From Thermomonospora catenispora (GTDB lineage Bacteria > Actinomycetota > Actinomycetes > Streptosporangiales > Streptosporangiaceae), in contig NZ_RRYT01000018.1 of the NCBI RefSeq assembly GCF_006363815.1, positions 42,412-106,411 on the forward strand: a DNA stretch of 64,000 nucleotides, read 5' to 3'. The notes under the pieces were generated by a model. That model was not told where the DNA came from. It made no database searches and saw only the letters and a program-made list of their open reading frames with translations. The first letter of the stretch is position 1. Every line of letters starts with the position of its first letter. Of the stretch, positions 45,874 through 56,940 are shown piece after piece. The position numbers were made by a program, and so were the translations under genes.

Positions 45874-48186
45874 TCAGTCCAGGGCGGCGAGGATCGCGTC
45901 GCAGAGGGCGGACAGGGCGGCGGGCTCCCGCAGCGGGCGGCCGGCGGCGTCGACCACGTAGAAGACGTCGACGGCCTCCGCCCCCAGCGTGTCCACCCGG
46001 GCCTCGGTGACCTGAAGGCCGCGGGCGCCGATGGCCCGGCCGATGCGCCACAGCAGGCCGGGCCGGTCGTGGGCGCGCACCTCGATCACGGTGGCGGTGT
46101 CGCTGGCCTCCTCGACCACGGTGACGCGCGGAGGGGGGACCGGCACCCCGCGGCGACGACGGGGGGCGGCCCGGCGCGCCAGACGGTCGGCCACGTCCAG
46201 GCGATCGGCGAGCATGCGGCGCAGGTCGGCCTCCAGCGCGGCCGGGTCGGGAGGCGCGCCGTACTCGGGGACGGCGGTGAAGTCCAGCACCGCGGTCCCC
46301 GCCTCGGCCGCCGAGAACGCCCGGGCGGTCCGCACCGCCAGCCGGTGCAGGGCCAGCACCCCCGCGGTGCGCCACAGCAGGCCGGGCCGGTCGGGCACCG
46401 CGACGGTGATCCGCGAACCGACGATCCGCACCGCCGCGCCGTCGTGGCGGGCCAGCGCCAACTGTTCGGCGGTGGGGACCGGCGCGTCGGGCGGCGGGGC
46501 GTTCCCCGCCAGGTGGGCGTCCACCCGTCGCACCAGGTCCCGGATCAGCCGGGCCTTCCAGGACCCCCACGCCGCCGGACCGGTGGCCTGCGCGTCGGCG
46601 ACCGCCAGCGCCGCGAGGATCTCCAGCACCTCGCGGCCCCGGCCGGGCACCGCCGACACCCGGTCGGCCACGGTGCGGACGGTGACCGGATCGTCCGGAT
46701 CCCGTCGGGTGGCGGTGTCCGGCAGCAGCAGGTGGTGCCGGACCACCGTCTCCAGCACGTCGACGTCGGCCGGAGGGAAGCCCATCCGCGCGGCGATCGT
46801 GCGGGTCAGCTCCGCGCCGACCCGGGAATGATCGCCGGGCCGCCCCTTGCCGATGTCGTGCAGCAGCGCACCCACCAGCAGCAGGTCGGGGCGGGCGACG
46901 TCACGGGTCAGCGCGGCGGCCCCGGCGGCGGCCTCCACCAGATGCCGGTCCACGGTGAACCGGTGCACCGGGTTGCGCTGCGGCCGGTTGCGGACCCGGG
47001 CCCACTCGGGGATCATCCGGACGATCATCCCGGCCTGATCCAGCGCCTCCCACACCGGGATGGCGGCGGTCCCCGCGCCCAGCAGGGTCACCAGCGCGTC
47101 CCGGGCCTCGGCGGGCCAGGGCGCGGGCAGCGGGGGCGTCTCGGCGGCGAGCCGTTCCACAGTGGCGGGCGCCAGCGGCAGCCCGGCCTGGGCGGCGGCG
47201 GACGCCACCCGCAGCGGCAGCACCGGGTCGGCGAGGTCGGCGCCGCGGGCCAGCACCACCTCCCCGTCGTGCTCGACCGCCCCGTCGCCCACCGGCCGCC
47301 GCCGCGGCCGGGTCCTCGACCGCACGGCGCGGTTCCGGTCGGCGCAGAAGCGGTCGACGTGCCGCCACAGGGTGTCGGCCGCGTAGGCGATCGTGCGGGC
47401 CGCCTCCACGAGGAGGCGCAGCAGCTCCGTGGCGTCCGCCAGTCCGAGCAGCCGGGCGACCTCCTCCTGCTCCGGCAGGACCAGCCGGTCGGTGGCGCGT
47501 CCGGTGGTCTTGTGCAGGGCGTGCCGCACGTCCAGCAGCAGGTCGTGGGCGGCACGGACCCGCTCGCCGGGGCCGGGGACCGCCCAGGTGGCGGCGGCGG
47601 CCTGCATGACGTGCACGTCCCGGAGCCCGCCGCGCGCCTCCTTGAGGTCGGGCTCGAGCAGGAACGCCAGCTCCCCGTGGGCGGCCCAGCGCGCCCGGGT
47701 CAGTTCGGCCAGCTCGGCCAGCCGCCGCCCGGCCTGGGCGCGCCAGTCCGCCAGCACCGTCGCGCGCAGCAGGTCCACCAGCTCCTGGTCGCCGCCCAGC
47801 CACCGGGCGTGCAGCAGGCCGAGGGCGGCCTTCAGGTCGGCGGCGGCGACCCTGCGGGCCTCCTCGACCGTCCGCACCGAGTGGTCCAGCCGCAGCCCGC
47901 GGTCCCAGATCGGGTACCACAGCCGGTCGGCGATCTCGGCGATGTCGCCCCGGTCGCGGTGCAGCAGCATCAGGTCCAGGTCGCTGCCGGGGGTCAGCTG
48001 GCCGCGGCCGTGGCCGCCCACCGCGACCAGCGCCACGTCCTCGGCCCCGGCCACCAGGGAGGCCAGCCATCGGTCCAGCCCGCTCCCGTAGGCGTCCCGC
48101 TCCGCCGCCAGCTCGGCGCGCGCTCGCGCGAACGCCTCTCCGGAGCCCTCGGTCTCCCGGAGTCCCGCCTCGTCCGCCGCCCTCAT
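45874..48186 (-). CDS. glnD: PII uridylyl/adenylyl-transferase GlnD
   Basis: A 770-residue bifunctional enzyme that modifies and de-modifies PII in response to glutamine. The nucleotidyltransferase motif GGHGRGQLTPGSDLDLMLLH (57-76) contains the catalytic acids. A GlnD middle region with LLEPDLKEARGGLRDVHVMQ follows, then the HD phosphohydrolase (GALLHDIGKG, near 440) and two ACT domains at the C-terminus (RITVAVPDRPGLLWRTAG and EVRAHDRPGLLWRIGR). In Streptomyces and Corynebacterium the enzyme adenylylates GlnK. ATG at 48186 or the GTG at 48189 is the start; GAGG stands 7-10 bases before. It follows glnB-amtB, the conserved actinobacterial operon. Confidence 0.95.
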   Translation of the reverse strand: MRAADEAGLRETEGSGEAFARARAELAAERDAYGSGLDRWLASLVAGAEDVALVAVGGHGRGQLTPGSDLDLMLLHRDRGDIAEIADRLWYPIWDRGLRLDHSVRTVEEARRVAAADLKAALGLLHARWLGGDQELVDLLRATVLADWRAQAGRRLAELAELTRARWAAHGELAFLLEPDLKEARGGLRDVHVMQAAAATWAVPGPGERVRAAHDLLLDVRHALHKTTGRATDRLVLPEQEEVARLLGLADATELLRLLVEAARTIAYAADTLWRHVDRFCADRNRAVRSRTRPRRRPVGDGAVEHDGEVVLARGADLADPVLPLRVASAAAQAGLPLAPATVERLAAETPPLPAPWPAEARDALVTLLGAGTAAIPVWEALDQAGMIVRMIPEWARVRNRPQRNPVHRFTVDRHLVEAAAGAAALTRDVARPDLLLVGALLHDIGKGRPGDHSRVGAELTRTIAARMGFPPADVDVLETVVRHHLLLPDTATRRDPDDPVTVRTVADRVSAVPGRGREVLEILAALAVADAQATGPAAWGSWKARLIRDLVRRVDAHLAGNAPPPDAPVPTAEQLALARHDGAAVRIVGSRITVAVPDRPGLLWRTAGVLALHRLAVRTARAFSAAEAGTAVLDFTAVPEYGAPPDPAALEADLRRMLADRLDVADRLARRAAPRRRRGVPVPPPRVTVVEEASDTATVIEVRAHDRPGLLWRIGRAIGARGLQVTEARVDTLGAEAVDVFYVVDAAGRPLREPAALSALCDAILAALD

Positions 48187-48335
48187 CACGCCGTGGCCTC
48201 GCTCCCGTCCTCGCATCCCGGCCGCTCGCGCCGTGACCGATCTCCCGGACGTCTTCCCCGGACATCCCGGGTCTCCCCCGGGGCCGGCGGACGCTCCACG
48301 CGCCGCCGCGGCCGTCCGGCCCGCGGACACGGGCG

Positions 48336-48375
48336 AGGGCGTCCCGGATCGCGGCCATGCGGCCCGGGACGCCCT
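48336..48375 (-). terminator. Inverted repeat between glnB and glnD
   Basis: AGGGCGTCCCGG (48336-48347) and CCGGGACGCCCT (48364-48375) form a 12-bp stem with a 16-nt loop that can itself pair. It lies in the 229-bp gap between glnB and glnD and could be an intrinsic terminator attenuating glnD, or an operator. Confidence 0.45.
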
Positions 48376-48418
48376 GCGCGCGCCTCAAGCAGGCTGCTCC
48401 CCCGATTCCCGTCCCCGG

Positions 48419-50082
<1,664 letters not shown>

Positions 50083-50195
50083 CTCGGAGAGAGCCCCTCC
50101 TCGGCACGGAACGTCTGACTGGGTAGAGATTCCGGCCCGGTGGTTTCACCCGAACGGCTCCGCTGTTTCAGGAGTGTGAAACCCATCTCCGCGAT

Positions 50196-50211
50196 GTTTC
50201 GGCGATGTTTC
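50196..50211 (-). promoter_or_regulatory. Candidate GlnR box upstream of amtB
   Basis: On the minus strand GAAAC (50211-50207), 6 bases, GAAAC (50200-50196) match the 11-base-spaced half-sites of actinomycete GlnR boxes. A further GAAAC lies at 50217-50213, and two more stand nearer the gene. GlnR activates amtB-glnK-glnD under nitrogen limitation in Streptomyces; here it is inference from the pattern. Confidence 0.55.
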
Positions 50212-50392
50212 CGTTTCCTCACCGCCGGTGCGGCCTGTGAGATCGGATTTTTCGGAGGGACCGCATGAGGGGCCGCCGCGTGCCGTCTCCCCGCCCGCGC
50301 ACGCCGGACGCGCCCGCGGAGGGCCCGCGCACCGTGCACCGCGTGCGGGGCCCGCATGCCGGGACGCGTGCGAGGCGCGCGGCACCGCACCT

Positions 50393-50516
50393 GACGCGCA
50401 GAAGACACAGGAGGCGCAGAAAACACAGGAAACGCAGAAGACGCGGGAGACGCAAAGACGCGGGAGAGGCGCGCGCACGACGCACGAGACGCGCGCGAAG
50501 AGCCGCGCGAAGAGGC
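50393..50516. repeat. 124-base T-free tract with four degenerate 17-18-bp tandem repeats
   Basis: The plus strand contains no T from 50393 to 50516. Within it, units at 50396-50413, 50414-50431, 50432-50449 and about 50450-50466 repeat the pattern GCGCAGAAGACACAGGAG; the first two differ at two bases. The tract lies in the gap between amtB and ftsY, and a second T-free run follows over 50521-50584. No gene is credible here, although long frames exist on both strands. Confidence 0.75.
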
Positions 50517-50551
50517 TCATGGAGAAGACGCGCGAAAAGACGCACGAAGAA

Positions 50552-50583
50552 GGGCGCCCCGCCGGCAGACCGGCGGGGCGCCC
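50552..50583 (-). terminator. Terminator of ftsY
   Basis: A perfect 14-bp stem, GGGCGCCCCGCCGG (50552-50565) with its complement (50570-50583), and a 4-nt loop lies 25 bases past the ftsY stop. On the minus strand it is followed by TTCTTCG. Confidence 0.8.
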
Positions 50584-50607
50584 GTGACGGATGCGGCGGC
50601 GGGGCGT

Positions 50608-51774
50608 TCACTCTCCGACGATGGCGTCGACGAACGCCTCCGCCTCGAACGGGGCCAGGTCATCAGGGCCCTCTCCCAGGCCCACCAGCTTCACCGGGAC
50701 GCCCAGCTCCCGCTGCACCTGGATCACGATGCCGCCCTTGGCGGTGCCGTCCAGCTTGGTCAGCACGATGCCGGTGACGTTCACCACCTCGGCGAACACC
50801 CGGGCCTGCTGCAGCCCGTTCTGCCCGGTGGTGGCGTCCAGGACCAGCAGCACCTCGTCCACCGTGGCCTGCTTCTCCACCACCCGCTTGACCTTGCCGA
50901 GCTCGTCCATCAGCCCGGTCTTGGTGTGCAACCGGCCGGCGGTGTCCACGATCACCGTGTCGACCTTGCCCTCGATGCCCTGCTTGACCGCGTCGAAGGC
51001 CACGCTCGCCGGGTCGGCGCCCTCGTCCTTGCGGACCACCCGGGCGCCGACCCGCGTTCCCCACGTCTCCAGCTGGTCGGCGGCGGCGGCGCGGAAGGTG
51101 TCCGCCGCGCCCAGCAGCACGCTGCGGCCGTCCCCCACCAGCACCCGCGCCAGCTTGCCGCAGGTCGTCGTCTTGCCGGTGCCGTTCACTCCGACCACCA
51201 GCACCACCGCGGGCCGGTCGCCGTGCGGGGCGGTGCGCAGCGCCCGGTCGGCGGACTCGTCGAAGCCGTCGGTGACCTGCTTGATCAGCTCCTCCTTGAG
51301 CAGCGCGCGGACCTCCTCGGGGGTCCGCGCGCCCATCACCTGGACGCGGGTGCGCAGCGCCTCGGTGATCTGGCGGGCCACCGACACGCCGATGTCGGCG
51401 CTGATCAGGGTGTCCTCGATCTCGTCCCAGTCCTCGTCGTCGAGGGCGTCCCGGGAGAGCAGCCCCAGCAGCGTCATCCCCAGGGCGTTCTGGGACCGCG
51501 CCAGCCGTGCCCGCAGCCGCACCAGCCGGCCCGCCGACGGCGGCGGGATCTCGATCTCCGGTTTCGGCGGAGCGGCCGGCTCCGCCGGAGGCGCCCGTTC
51601 CAGGGTCGGCGCCTCCCGATCCTTCTCCAGGACGGCGGTCGACCCGCTCCCCTGTTCGGGCCGCGGCGGCTCCTGCGGCGGCCGGACGGCCCGCCGTCCC
51701 GGTCGCAGCAGGAGCAGGCCGCCCGCCACCACGGCGAGCACCGCCAGCGCGATGATCAAGATCACAAAGTCCAT
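50608..51774 (-). CDS. ftsY: Signal recognition particle receptor FtsY
   Basis: A 388-residue SRP receptor. It begins with a membrane helix (DFVILIIALAVLAVVAGGLL) and a charged Pro-rich region, as in actinobacterial FtsY. The NG domain has GVNGTGKTTTCGKLA near residue 195, VLLGAADTFRAAAADQLETW, VIVDTAGRLHTKTGLMDELG and VLTKLDGTAKGGIV. It pairs with Ffh (44102-45661) to dock translating ribosomes at the membrane. ATG at 51774. It follows smc after 130 bases, the usual smc-ftsY order. Confidence 0.97.
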   Translation of the reverse strand: MDFVILIIALAVLAVVAGGLLLLRPGRRAVRPPQEPPRPEQGSGSTAVLEKDREAPTLERAPPAEPAAPPKPEIEIPPPSAGRLVRLRARLARSQNALGMTLLGLLSRDALDDEDWDEIEDTLISADIGVSVARQITEALRTRVQVMGARTPEEVRALLKEELIKQVTDGFDESADRALRTAPHGDRPAVVLVVGVNGTGKTTTCGKLARVLVGDGRSVLLGAADTFRAAAADQLETWGTRVGARVVRKDEGADPASVAFDAVKQGIEGKVDTVIVDTAGRLHTKTGLMDELGKVKRVVEKQATVDEVLLVLDATTGQNGLQQARVFAEVVNVTGIVLTKLDGTAKGGIVIQVQRELGVPVKLVGLGEGPDDLAPFEAEAFVDAIVGE

Positions 51775-51904
51775 AACACGCCCACTGTATTGCGTGCGGC
51801 GGGCCGCCCTTCACGCCACCCGGGGATCCCCGCGCCGCCCGTGTCCCCTCATCCGCGACCGGATGCGGGCGGGTCCGCGCCCCGGAGCCGAGGACCGGAG
51901 GGGC

Positions 51905-54900
51905 TCAGTCGCGTTCCCTCAGGCGCTGGCTGATGACCTGGGTGACGCCGTCGCCCCGCATGCTGACGCCGTAGAGGGCGTCGGCGCCCTCCATGGTGCG
52001 CTTCTGATGGGTGATGATGATCAGCTGGGAGTTCTCCCGGAGCTCTTCCAGGATGCTCAGCAGGCGCTGGGTGTTGGTGTCGTCCAGGGCCGCCTCGACC
52101 TCGTCCAGGACGTAGAAGGGGGACGGGCGGGCCTTGAAGACGGCGAGCAGGATGGCGATGGCCACCAGGGAGCGCTCGCCGCCGGACAGCAGGGACAGCC
52201 GCTTGACCTTCTTGCCGGGCGGGCGGGCCTCGACCTCGACGCCGGTGTTGAGCATGTCGTCGGGGTCGGTGAGGACCAGGCGCCCCTCTCCGCCGGGGAA
52301 GAGACGGGCGAAGATGCGCTCGAACTCCCGGGCGGTGTCGGCGAACGCCTCGGCGAAGACCTTCTGCACCCGGTCGTCCACCTCCTTGACCACGGTGAGG
52401 AGGTCCCGGCGGGTCTTTTTGAGGTCCTCCAGCTGGGAGTTGAGGAAGGCGTGCCGCTCCTCCAGGGCGGCGTACTCCTCCAGGGCCAGCGGATTGACCT
52501 TGCCGAGCTGGCCGAGTTTGCGCTCGGCGGCCTTGGCGCGCTTCTCCACGACGGCGCGGTCGTAGGGTTCCGGCTGCGCGTCCTCGGGGGCGTCGGGGCC
52601 GGGCGGAACGGGCTTGTCGGGGCCGTACTCGGCGATGAGGGTGTCGGCCTCCATCCCCATCTCGTCCATGGCGCGCTGCTCGAGCTGCTCCAGCCGCAGG
52701 CGCTGCTCGGCGCGGGCGACCTCGCTGCCGTGGACGGCGCTGACCAGCTTCTCCAGCCGGGTGGACAGCTCGCGGACCCGGGCGCGGACGACCTTGAGCT
52801 CGGCCTCGCGGTCGGCCTTGGCCCGCTGGGCGGCCTCGCGCTCGGCGACGGCGGCCTGCAGGGACAGATCGATGCGGTGCAGGGCGGCCTCGGCCCCGCT
52901 CAGCACCGCCCGGGCGACGCGGGCCTGGCGGCGGCGGCGCTCACGGCGCGCGGCGGCGCGGGCGCGTTCCTCCCGCTCCCGGCGGGCGCCGCGCTCCAGG
53001 GCGTCGGCGCGGCCGGCGATGGCCTGGACGCGCTCCTCGGCGGTGCGCACCGCCAGCCGGGCCTCCATCTCGGCGGAACGGGCCTGATGCACGCGTTCGG
53101 CGAGCTCGTCCCGCAGCCCGGTGTCCTCGCCGAGATCGTCGGCGGTCTCGGCGGCGGCCTCCGCCTCGGCCAGCCCGGCCTCCAGCTCGGCCAGCGCCCG
53201 CAGGTCGTGCTCGCGGGACTCGGCGGCGGCGTCGAGGGCCTTGGTGAGCCGCTCGACCTCGCCGCGGGCGGCCCGGACCGCGGCCTCCAGCCGGGCGGCC
53301 TGCTTGGCCTCCTGGGCCGCCTGCGCCTCGAACTCCCGCAGCCTGGCGCGGACCCGGTCCAGGTCGGCCTGGGCCCGGTTGACGCCGCTCTGGGCCTGCT
53401 GGACGGCCGCCTGCGCGTCCTCCAGGGCGGCCTGGGCCTCCTGCTCGGCGGCGACCGCCTCGGCCAGCGCCTGGGCGGAGCGCTCGGCGCGCTCCCGCGC
53501 CGCCTGCAGGGACTCGGCGGCCTCGTCCAACGCGGCGCGCATCTCCAGCACGCCCTGCGCGCCGCCGGCGCCCCCGCTCTGCGCCCAGTGGGCGCCCAGC
53601 AGGTCGCCGTCCCGGGTCACCGCCCGCAGGTCCGGGTGACGGCGCACCAGGTCGGCGGCGGAGTCCAGGTCGTCGGTCACCACCATGCCGCGCAGCAGGT
53701 GCCGCAGGGCGGGCCGGACGGCGTCGGGGACGGTGATCACGTCGGCGACGTACCGGACGCCCGGGACGGAGCGGTCCTCATCGGCGGCGCCGTCCCCGCC
53801 GATGAGCAGGCCGGCGCGTCCGGCCTCCCGGGAGCGCAGCAGCGCCAGGGCGGCCCAGGCGGTCTCCAGCGACCCCACCGCGATCGCCTGGGCGGCGTCG
53901 CCGAGCGCGGCGGCCACCGCGGTCTCATAGCCGGGCTCCACGGTGAGCATGGACGCCACGGTGCCCAGCACGCCCTCCAGGCCGGAGGAGAGCACGACCT
54001 CCCCGCCGTCGGCGGCGCTGCCCAGCGTCAGCTCCAGCGCCTCGATCCGCGCCTGCAGCGCGGCGACCTCCTTCTGCGCCGCCTGGTCGGCGGCGCGGGC
54101 GGCGGCCACGGCCTGCCGGGCGGCCTTGAGCCGCTGCCGGGGGGCGTCCTCGGCGGCCCGGGCGTTCTCGACCGCCTCCTTGGCGGCGGCCAGCGCCCGC
54201 TGCGCCGCCTCGTGCTCGGCGATCAGCTCCGGATCCTCGGCCGTCCCGGTCTCGTGGGACTCGTACTCGGCCTGTGCGGCCTCGACGCGGCGGACGGCGT
54301 CGTCGCGGGCCTCGGCGAGCCGGCCGATCTCCGACTCCCCGGCCTGGACCTTGCTGCGCAGCGCCTCGACCCGGCCGCGCAACCTCGCCAGTCGCTCACG
54401 GCGGTCGGCGGCGGCCCGCGCGGCGGCCTGCAGGCGGCGTTCCTCCTCGCGCAGCGCCTCCTCGGCCTCGGCGCGGGCCTCCACCGCCTCCGACAGCCGC
54501 TCCCGGGCCTCCTCCAGCGCGGCCCGCAGCATCTCCTCCTGCTCGCGGATCGCGGCGGCCTCGCGCTCCATCTCCTCCGGATCGCGGCCGCGGCGCTCCT
54601 CGCCGTCCTCCTCGGAGGCGTTGCGGTGGCGTTCGGCGGCCAGGTCGGCCACGCCCTGCAGCCGTTCCCGCAGCGACGACAGCCGGAACCAGGTGTCCTG
54701 GGCGCGGGCCAGCACCGGGGCGGCGGCCTGCTCCTCGGCCTCCAGCACCGCCTCGCGCTCCTGGGCGGCGGCCAGCGCCTGCTCCACCTCGGCGCGGCGA
54801 CGCTTGACCGCGGCCTCGTCGGCGGCCTCCCGCTCCAGCCTCGTGCGCACGGCGACCAGGTCGTCGGCCAGCAGCCGGGCCTTGGCGTCGCGCAGCTCGG

Positions 54901-55558
54901 CCTGGATGGCGGCGGCCTTGCGGGCGATCTCGGCCTGGCGGCCCAGCGGCTTGAGCTGGCGGCGCAGCTCGGCGGTCAGGTCCTGCAGGCGGGTCAGGTT
55001 GGCCTGCATCGCGTCCAGCTTCCGCAGCGCCTTCTCCTTGCGCTTGCGGTGCTTGAGGACGCCGGCGGCCTCCTCGATCACCGCCCGGCGTCCCTCCGGC
55101 CCGGCGTTCAGCGTGGAGTCCAGCGTGCCCTGGCCGACGATCACGTGCATCTCACGGCCGATGCCGGAGTCCGACAGCAGCTCCTGCACGTCCAGCAGTC
55201 GGCACGGCTCGCCGTTGATGGCGTATTCGCTCTGCCCGGACCGGAACATCAGCCGGCTGATGCTGACCTCGGTGTAGTCGATGGGCAGCGCGCCGTCGGA
55301 GTTGTCGATGGTGAGGATCACCTCGGCGCGGCCCAGCGGAGGCCGGCTGGCCGTGCCGGCGAAGATGACGTCCTCCATCTTGCCGCCGCGCAGCGATTTG
55401 GCGCCCTGCTCTCCCATCACCCAGGCCAGCGCGTCCACCACGTTGGACTTGCCGGACCCGTTGGGCCCCACCACGCAGGTGATGCCCGGCTCGAAGCGCA
55501 AGGTGGTGGAGGAGGCGAAGGACTTGAAGCCGCGCAACGTCAGGCTCTTGAGATACAC
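51905..55558 (-). CDS. smc: Chromosome segregation protein SMC
   Basis: A 1217-residue SMC ATPase that extrudes DNA loops and organises the chromosome together with ScpA/ScpB (not in the window). Walker A is GPNGSGKSNV (31-40). Two long coiled coils rich in Ala, Glu and Arg flank a hinge at about 490-680 (LEGVLGTVASMLTVEPGYET, GVLEMRAALDEAAESL after it). The C-terminal head has LSGGERSLVAIAILLAVF and FYVLDEVEAALDDTNTQR. The start is the GTG at 55558 (MYLKSLTLRGFKSF) with AAGGAGA 7 bases upstream. Length is normal for the family. Confidence 0.97.
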   Translation of the reverse strand: MYLKSLTLRGFKSFASSTTLRFEPGITCVVGPNGSGKSNVVDALAWVMGEQGAKSLRGGKMEDVIFAGTASRPPLGRAEVILTIDNSDGALPIDYTEVSISRLMFRSGQSEYAINGEPCRLLDVQELLSDSGIGREMHVIVGQGTLDSTLNAGPEGRRAVIEEAAGVLKHRKRKEKALRKLDAMQANLTRLQDLTAELRRQLKPLGRQAEIARKAAAIQAELRDAKARLLADDLVAVRTRLEREAADEAAVKRRRAEVEQALAAAQEREAVLEAEEQAAAPVLARAQDTWFRLSSLRERLQGVADLAAERHRNASEEDGEERRGRDPEEMEREAAAIREQEEMLRAALEEARERLSEAVEARAEAEEALREEERRLQAAARAAADRRERLARLRGRVEALRSKVQAGESEIGRLAEARDDAVRRVEAAQAEYESHETGTAEDPELIAEHEAAQRALAAAKEAVENARAAEDAPRQRLKAARQAVAAARAADQAAQKEVAALQARIEALELTLGSAADGGEVVLSSGLEGVLGTVASMLTVEPGYETAVAAALGDAAQAIAVGSLETAWAALALLRSREAGRAGLLIGGDGAADEDRSVPGVRYVADVITVPDAVRPALRHLLRGMVVTDDLDSAADLVRRHPDLRAVTRDGDLLGAHWAQSGGAGGAQGVLEMRAALDEAAESLQAARERAERSAQALAEAVAAEQEAQAALEDAQAAVQQAQSGVNRAQADLDRVRARLREFEAQAAQEAKQAARLEAAVRAARGEVERLTKALDAAAESREHDLRALAELEAGLAEAEAAAETADDLGEDTGLRDELAERVHQARSAEMEARLAVRTAEERVQAIAGRADALERGARREREERARAAARRERRRRQARVARAVLSGAEAALHRIDLSLQAAVAEREAAQRAKADREAELKVVRARVRELSTRLEKLVSAVHGSEVARAEQRLRLEQLEQRAMDEMGMEADTLIAEYGPDKPVPPGPDAPEDAQPEPYDRAVVEKRAKAAERKLGQLGKVNPLALEEYAALEERHAFLNSQLEDLKKTRRDLLTVVKEVDDRVQKVFAEAFADTAREFERIFARLFPGGEGRLVLTDPDDMLNTGVEVEARPPGKKVKRLSLLSGGERSLVAIAILLAVFKARPSPFYVLDEVEAALDDTNTQRLLSILEELRENSQLIIITHQKRTMEGADALYGVSMRGDGVTQVISQRLRERD

Positions 55559-55795
55559 GCGCGGAATCTCCTTGCCGTCCCCAGGGCCGGCGCGAACCGC
55601 AACGGCGCGCGAGCCCTCTGACCTGCTGCTCGACCAGTGCGAACCTTACCGCCGACGACGGGCGCCCAGGGCCGGCCGGGGGTCGCCGCCCGCGGTCCCC
55701 TACTGTGCCACGTCCGCCGAGGCCGGGGGACCGCTCTCCGGAAGAAATATGCAGGTCAACCTGTCCGAATGGCCGAAAACCAGACAGAGGGCAAA

Positions 55796-55826
55796 GCAAA
55801 AGGGACGCCGTCCTCTCGACGTCCCC
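55796..55826 (-). terminator. Terminator of the small coiled-coil gene
   Basis: Minus-strand GGGACG (55825-55820) pairs with CGTCCC (55807-55802) around a 12-nt loop and is followed by TTTTGCTTTG, 24 bases past the stop at 55849. It separates this gene from smc. Confidence 0.75.
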
Positions 55827-55848
55827 AGCGTTTCCTCCTACGGCACTG

Positions 55849-56049
55849 TCAGGTCAGTGCCGGCTCACGATCCTTCACCTGGAGTGCCAACACATCCTCG
55901 TGTGGGGCCCCCGCGGCCAGCGCCTCGTTCTCCGCCTGAAGCCGGACGAGCTCGGCTTCCAGATCACGTACTCGCTGCTGCAGGCGCCGCATCTCCGCGA
56001 CCATCCGGGGGTCGGGACCGCCGACGTGGCCGAGTAGAGCCTTCGCCAT
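55849..56049 (-). CDS. Small coiled-coil protein conserved in actinobacteria
   Basis: A 66-residue protein beginning MAKALLGHVGGPDPRMVAEM, followed by one amphipathic helix (RRLQQRVRDLEAELVRLQAE) and NEALAAG. I recognise it as a short, widespread actinobacterial protein of unknown function, not as a named family. The ATG at 56049 has GGAGGAC 7-8 bases upstream. It has its own terminator downstream and a 527-bp region upstream with candidate promoters, so it is probably monocistronic and well expressed. Confidence 0.8.
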   Translation of the reverse strand: MAKALLGHVGGPDPRMVAEMRRLQQRVRDLEAELVRLQAENEALAAGAPHEDVLALQVKDREPALT

Positions 56050-56576
56050 GACTAAGGGTCCTCCACGCTGAGTAACCAGCAGGAATAGCGCCCGATCATC
56101 TCTTCATTACGGTGCGCGTATCATCTAGAGTCGCACTGGCCAGAGAGCCGGTCAAGACGGACATCACGGGCCGGTAACAACCTGTAGAAGCAAGTTTAGC
56201 AGGTGCAAACCGGTTTCCCCCACTCGCCCTCGACCATCCGGAGGAAGCCCTCCGGTCTTCGGATCGGGAAGGAATCCGGCCCTCTTCACCGGCGGCCCGG
56301 CCGACGCCGGGAACACCCGGCGCACGCCACACCGCGCCTCGCCTCCCTTGCTTCCTCCGTTCTCTTTCCCCGCCCGATCGGGCCTGAACGCGCAGGACAC
56401 CGCGAAACTCCGGTCCGACCCGCCGGGAGGCGGGCGGTCCCGCCCGGCCGCGCGCCCGGAACGCGTGCTCGATGCGGGAGGCGGCGCGACCGGTGAGGGC
56501 CCGCCGGGGCACGCGCGGCGCCGGCCCGAGGCGCACCCGGCCGCGTGCACGCCCCGCCCCGGGGCGGGGAAGGAGG
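56050..56576. other. 527-bp intergenic stretch upstream of the small coiled-coil gene
   Basis: Bases 56060-56220 are AT-richer and contain minus-strand promoter-like elements: TTGACC near 56155-56150, and TAGATGAT near 56127-56120 without ideal spacing. A TTGCAC-N16-TACAGG pair lies near 56208-56180. The rest to 56576 is GC-rich with no credible gene. Confidence 0.45.
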
Positions 56577-56867
56577 TCACTGTTCGACGAACCCGTCCAG
56601 GCCGCCCCGGGCCGGAGACCACCGTTCGACGACCGCGGAGACCCTCCCGGGGGTGTCCGGGCCGCGCAGCAGCTCCAGCAACCGCTCACACGCCGCGCGC
56701 GGTCCCTCCGCGACCACCTCCACCCGCCCGTCCGGCAGGTTGGCGGCCGAGCCCACCAGGCCCAGCTCCAACGCCCGTGACCGCACCCACCAGCGGAAAC
56801 CCACTCCCTGGACGCGTCCGTGCGCCCAGGCCGTCAGCCGTACCGGTTCGGTGTCCTCCACGGGCAC
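56577..56867 (-). CDS. acyP: Acylphosphatase
   Basis: A 96-residue small enzyme that hydrolyses acyl phosphates. [20 protein letters not shown] contains the phosphate-binding loop and Arg, and [20 protein letters not shown] with the active Asn completes the signature. The start is a GTG (56867 or 56861). It stands at the head of the mutM-rnc block but is separated from mutM by 73 bases on the same strand; its transcript reads away from mutM only in the sense that it lies downstream of it. A housekeeping role in protein phosphate turnover is assumed. Confidence 0.93.
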   Translation of the reverse strand: MPVEDTEPVRLTAWAHGRVQGVGFRWWVRSRALELGLVGSAANLPDGRVEVVAEGPRAACERLLELLRGPDTPGRVSAVVERWSPARGGLDGFVEQ

Positions 56868-56940
56868 GATCGTAGAAGGCCGGGGCGCACGCCGGCCCGC
56901 TACCCCGCCCCGGCGCGTCCGGGGCCGCCGGACGGGCGGC

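Noticed and set aside
50591..55621. A 1676-codon open frame on the plus strand, antisense to smc
   Set aside because: It is the complement of the SMC coiled-coil codons in very GC-rich DNA; composition is Ser/Arg/Ala-rich with no domain, while the opposite strand is a complete SMC protein.
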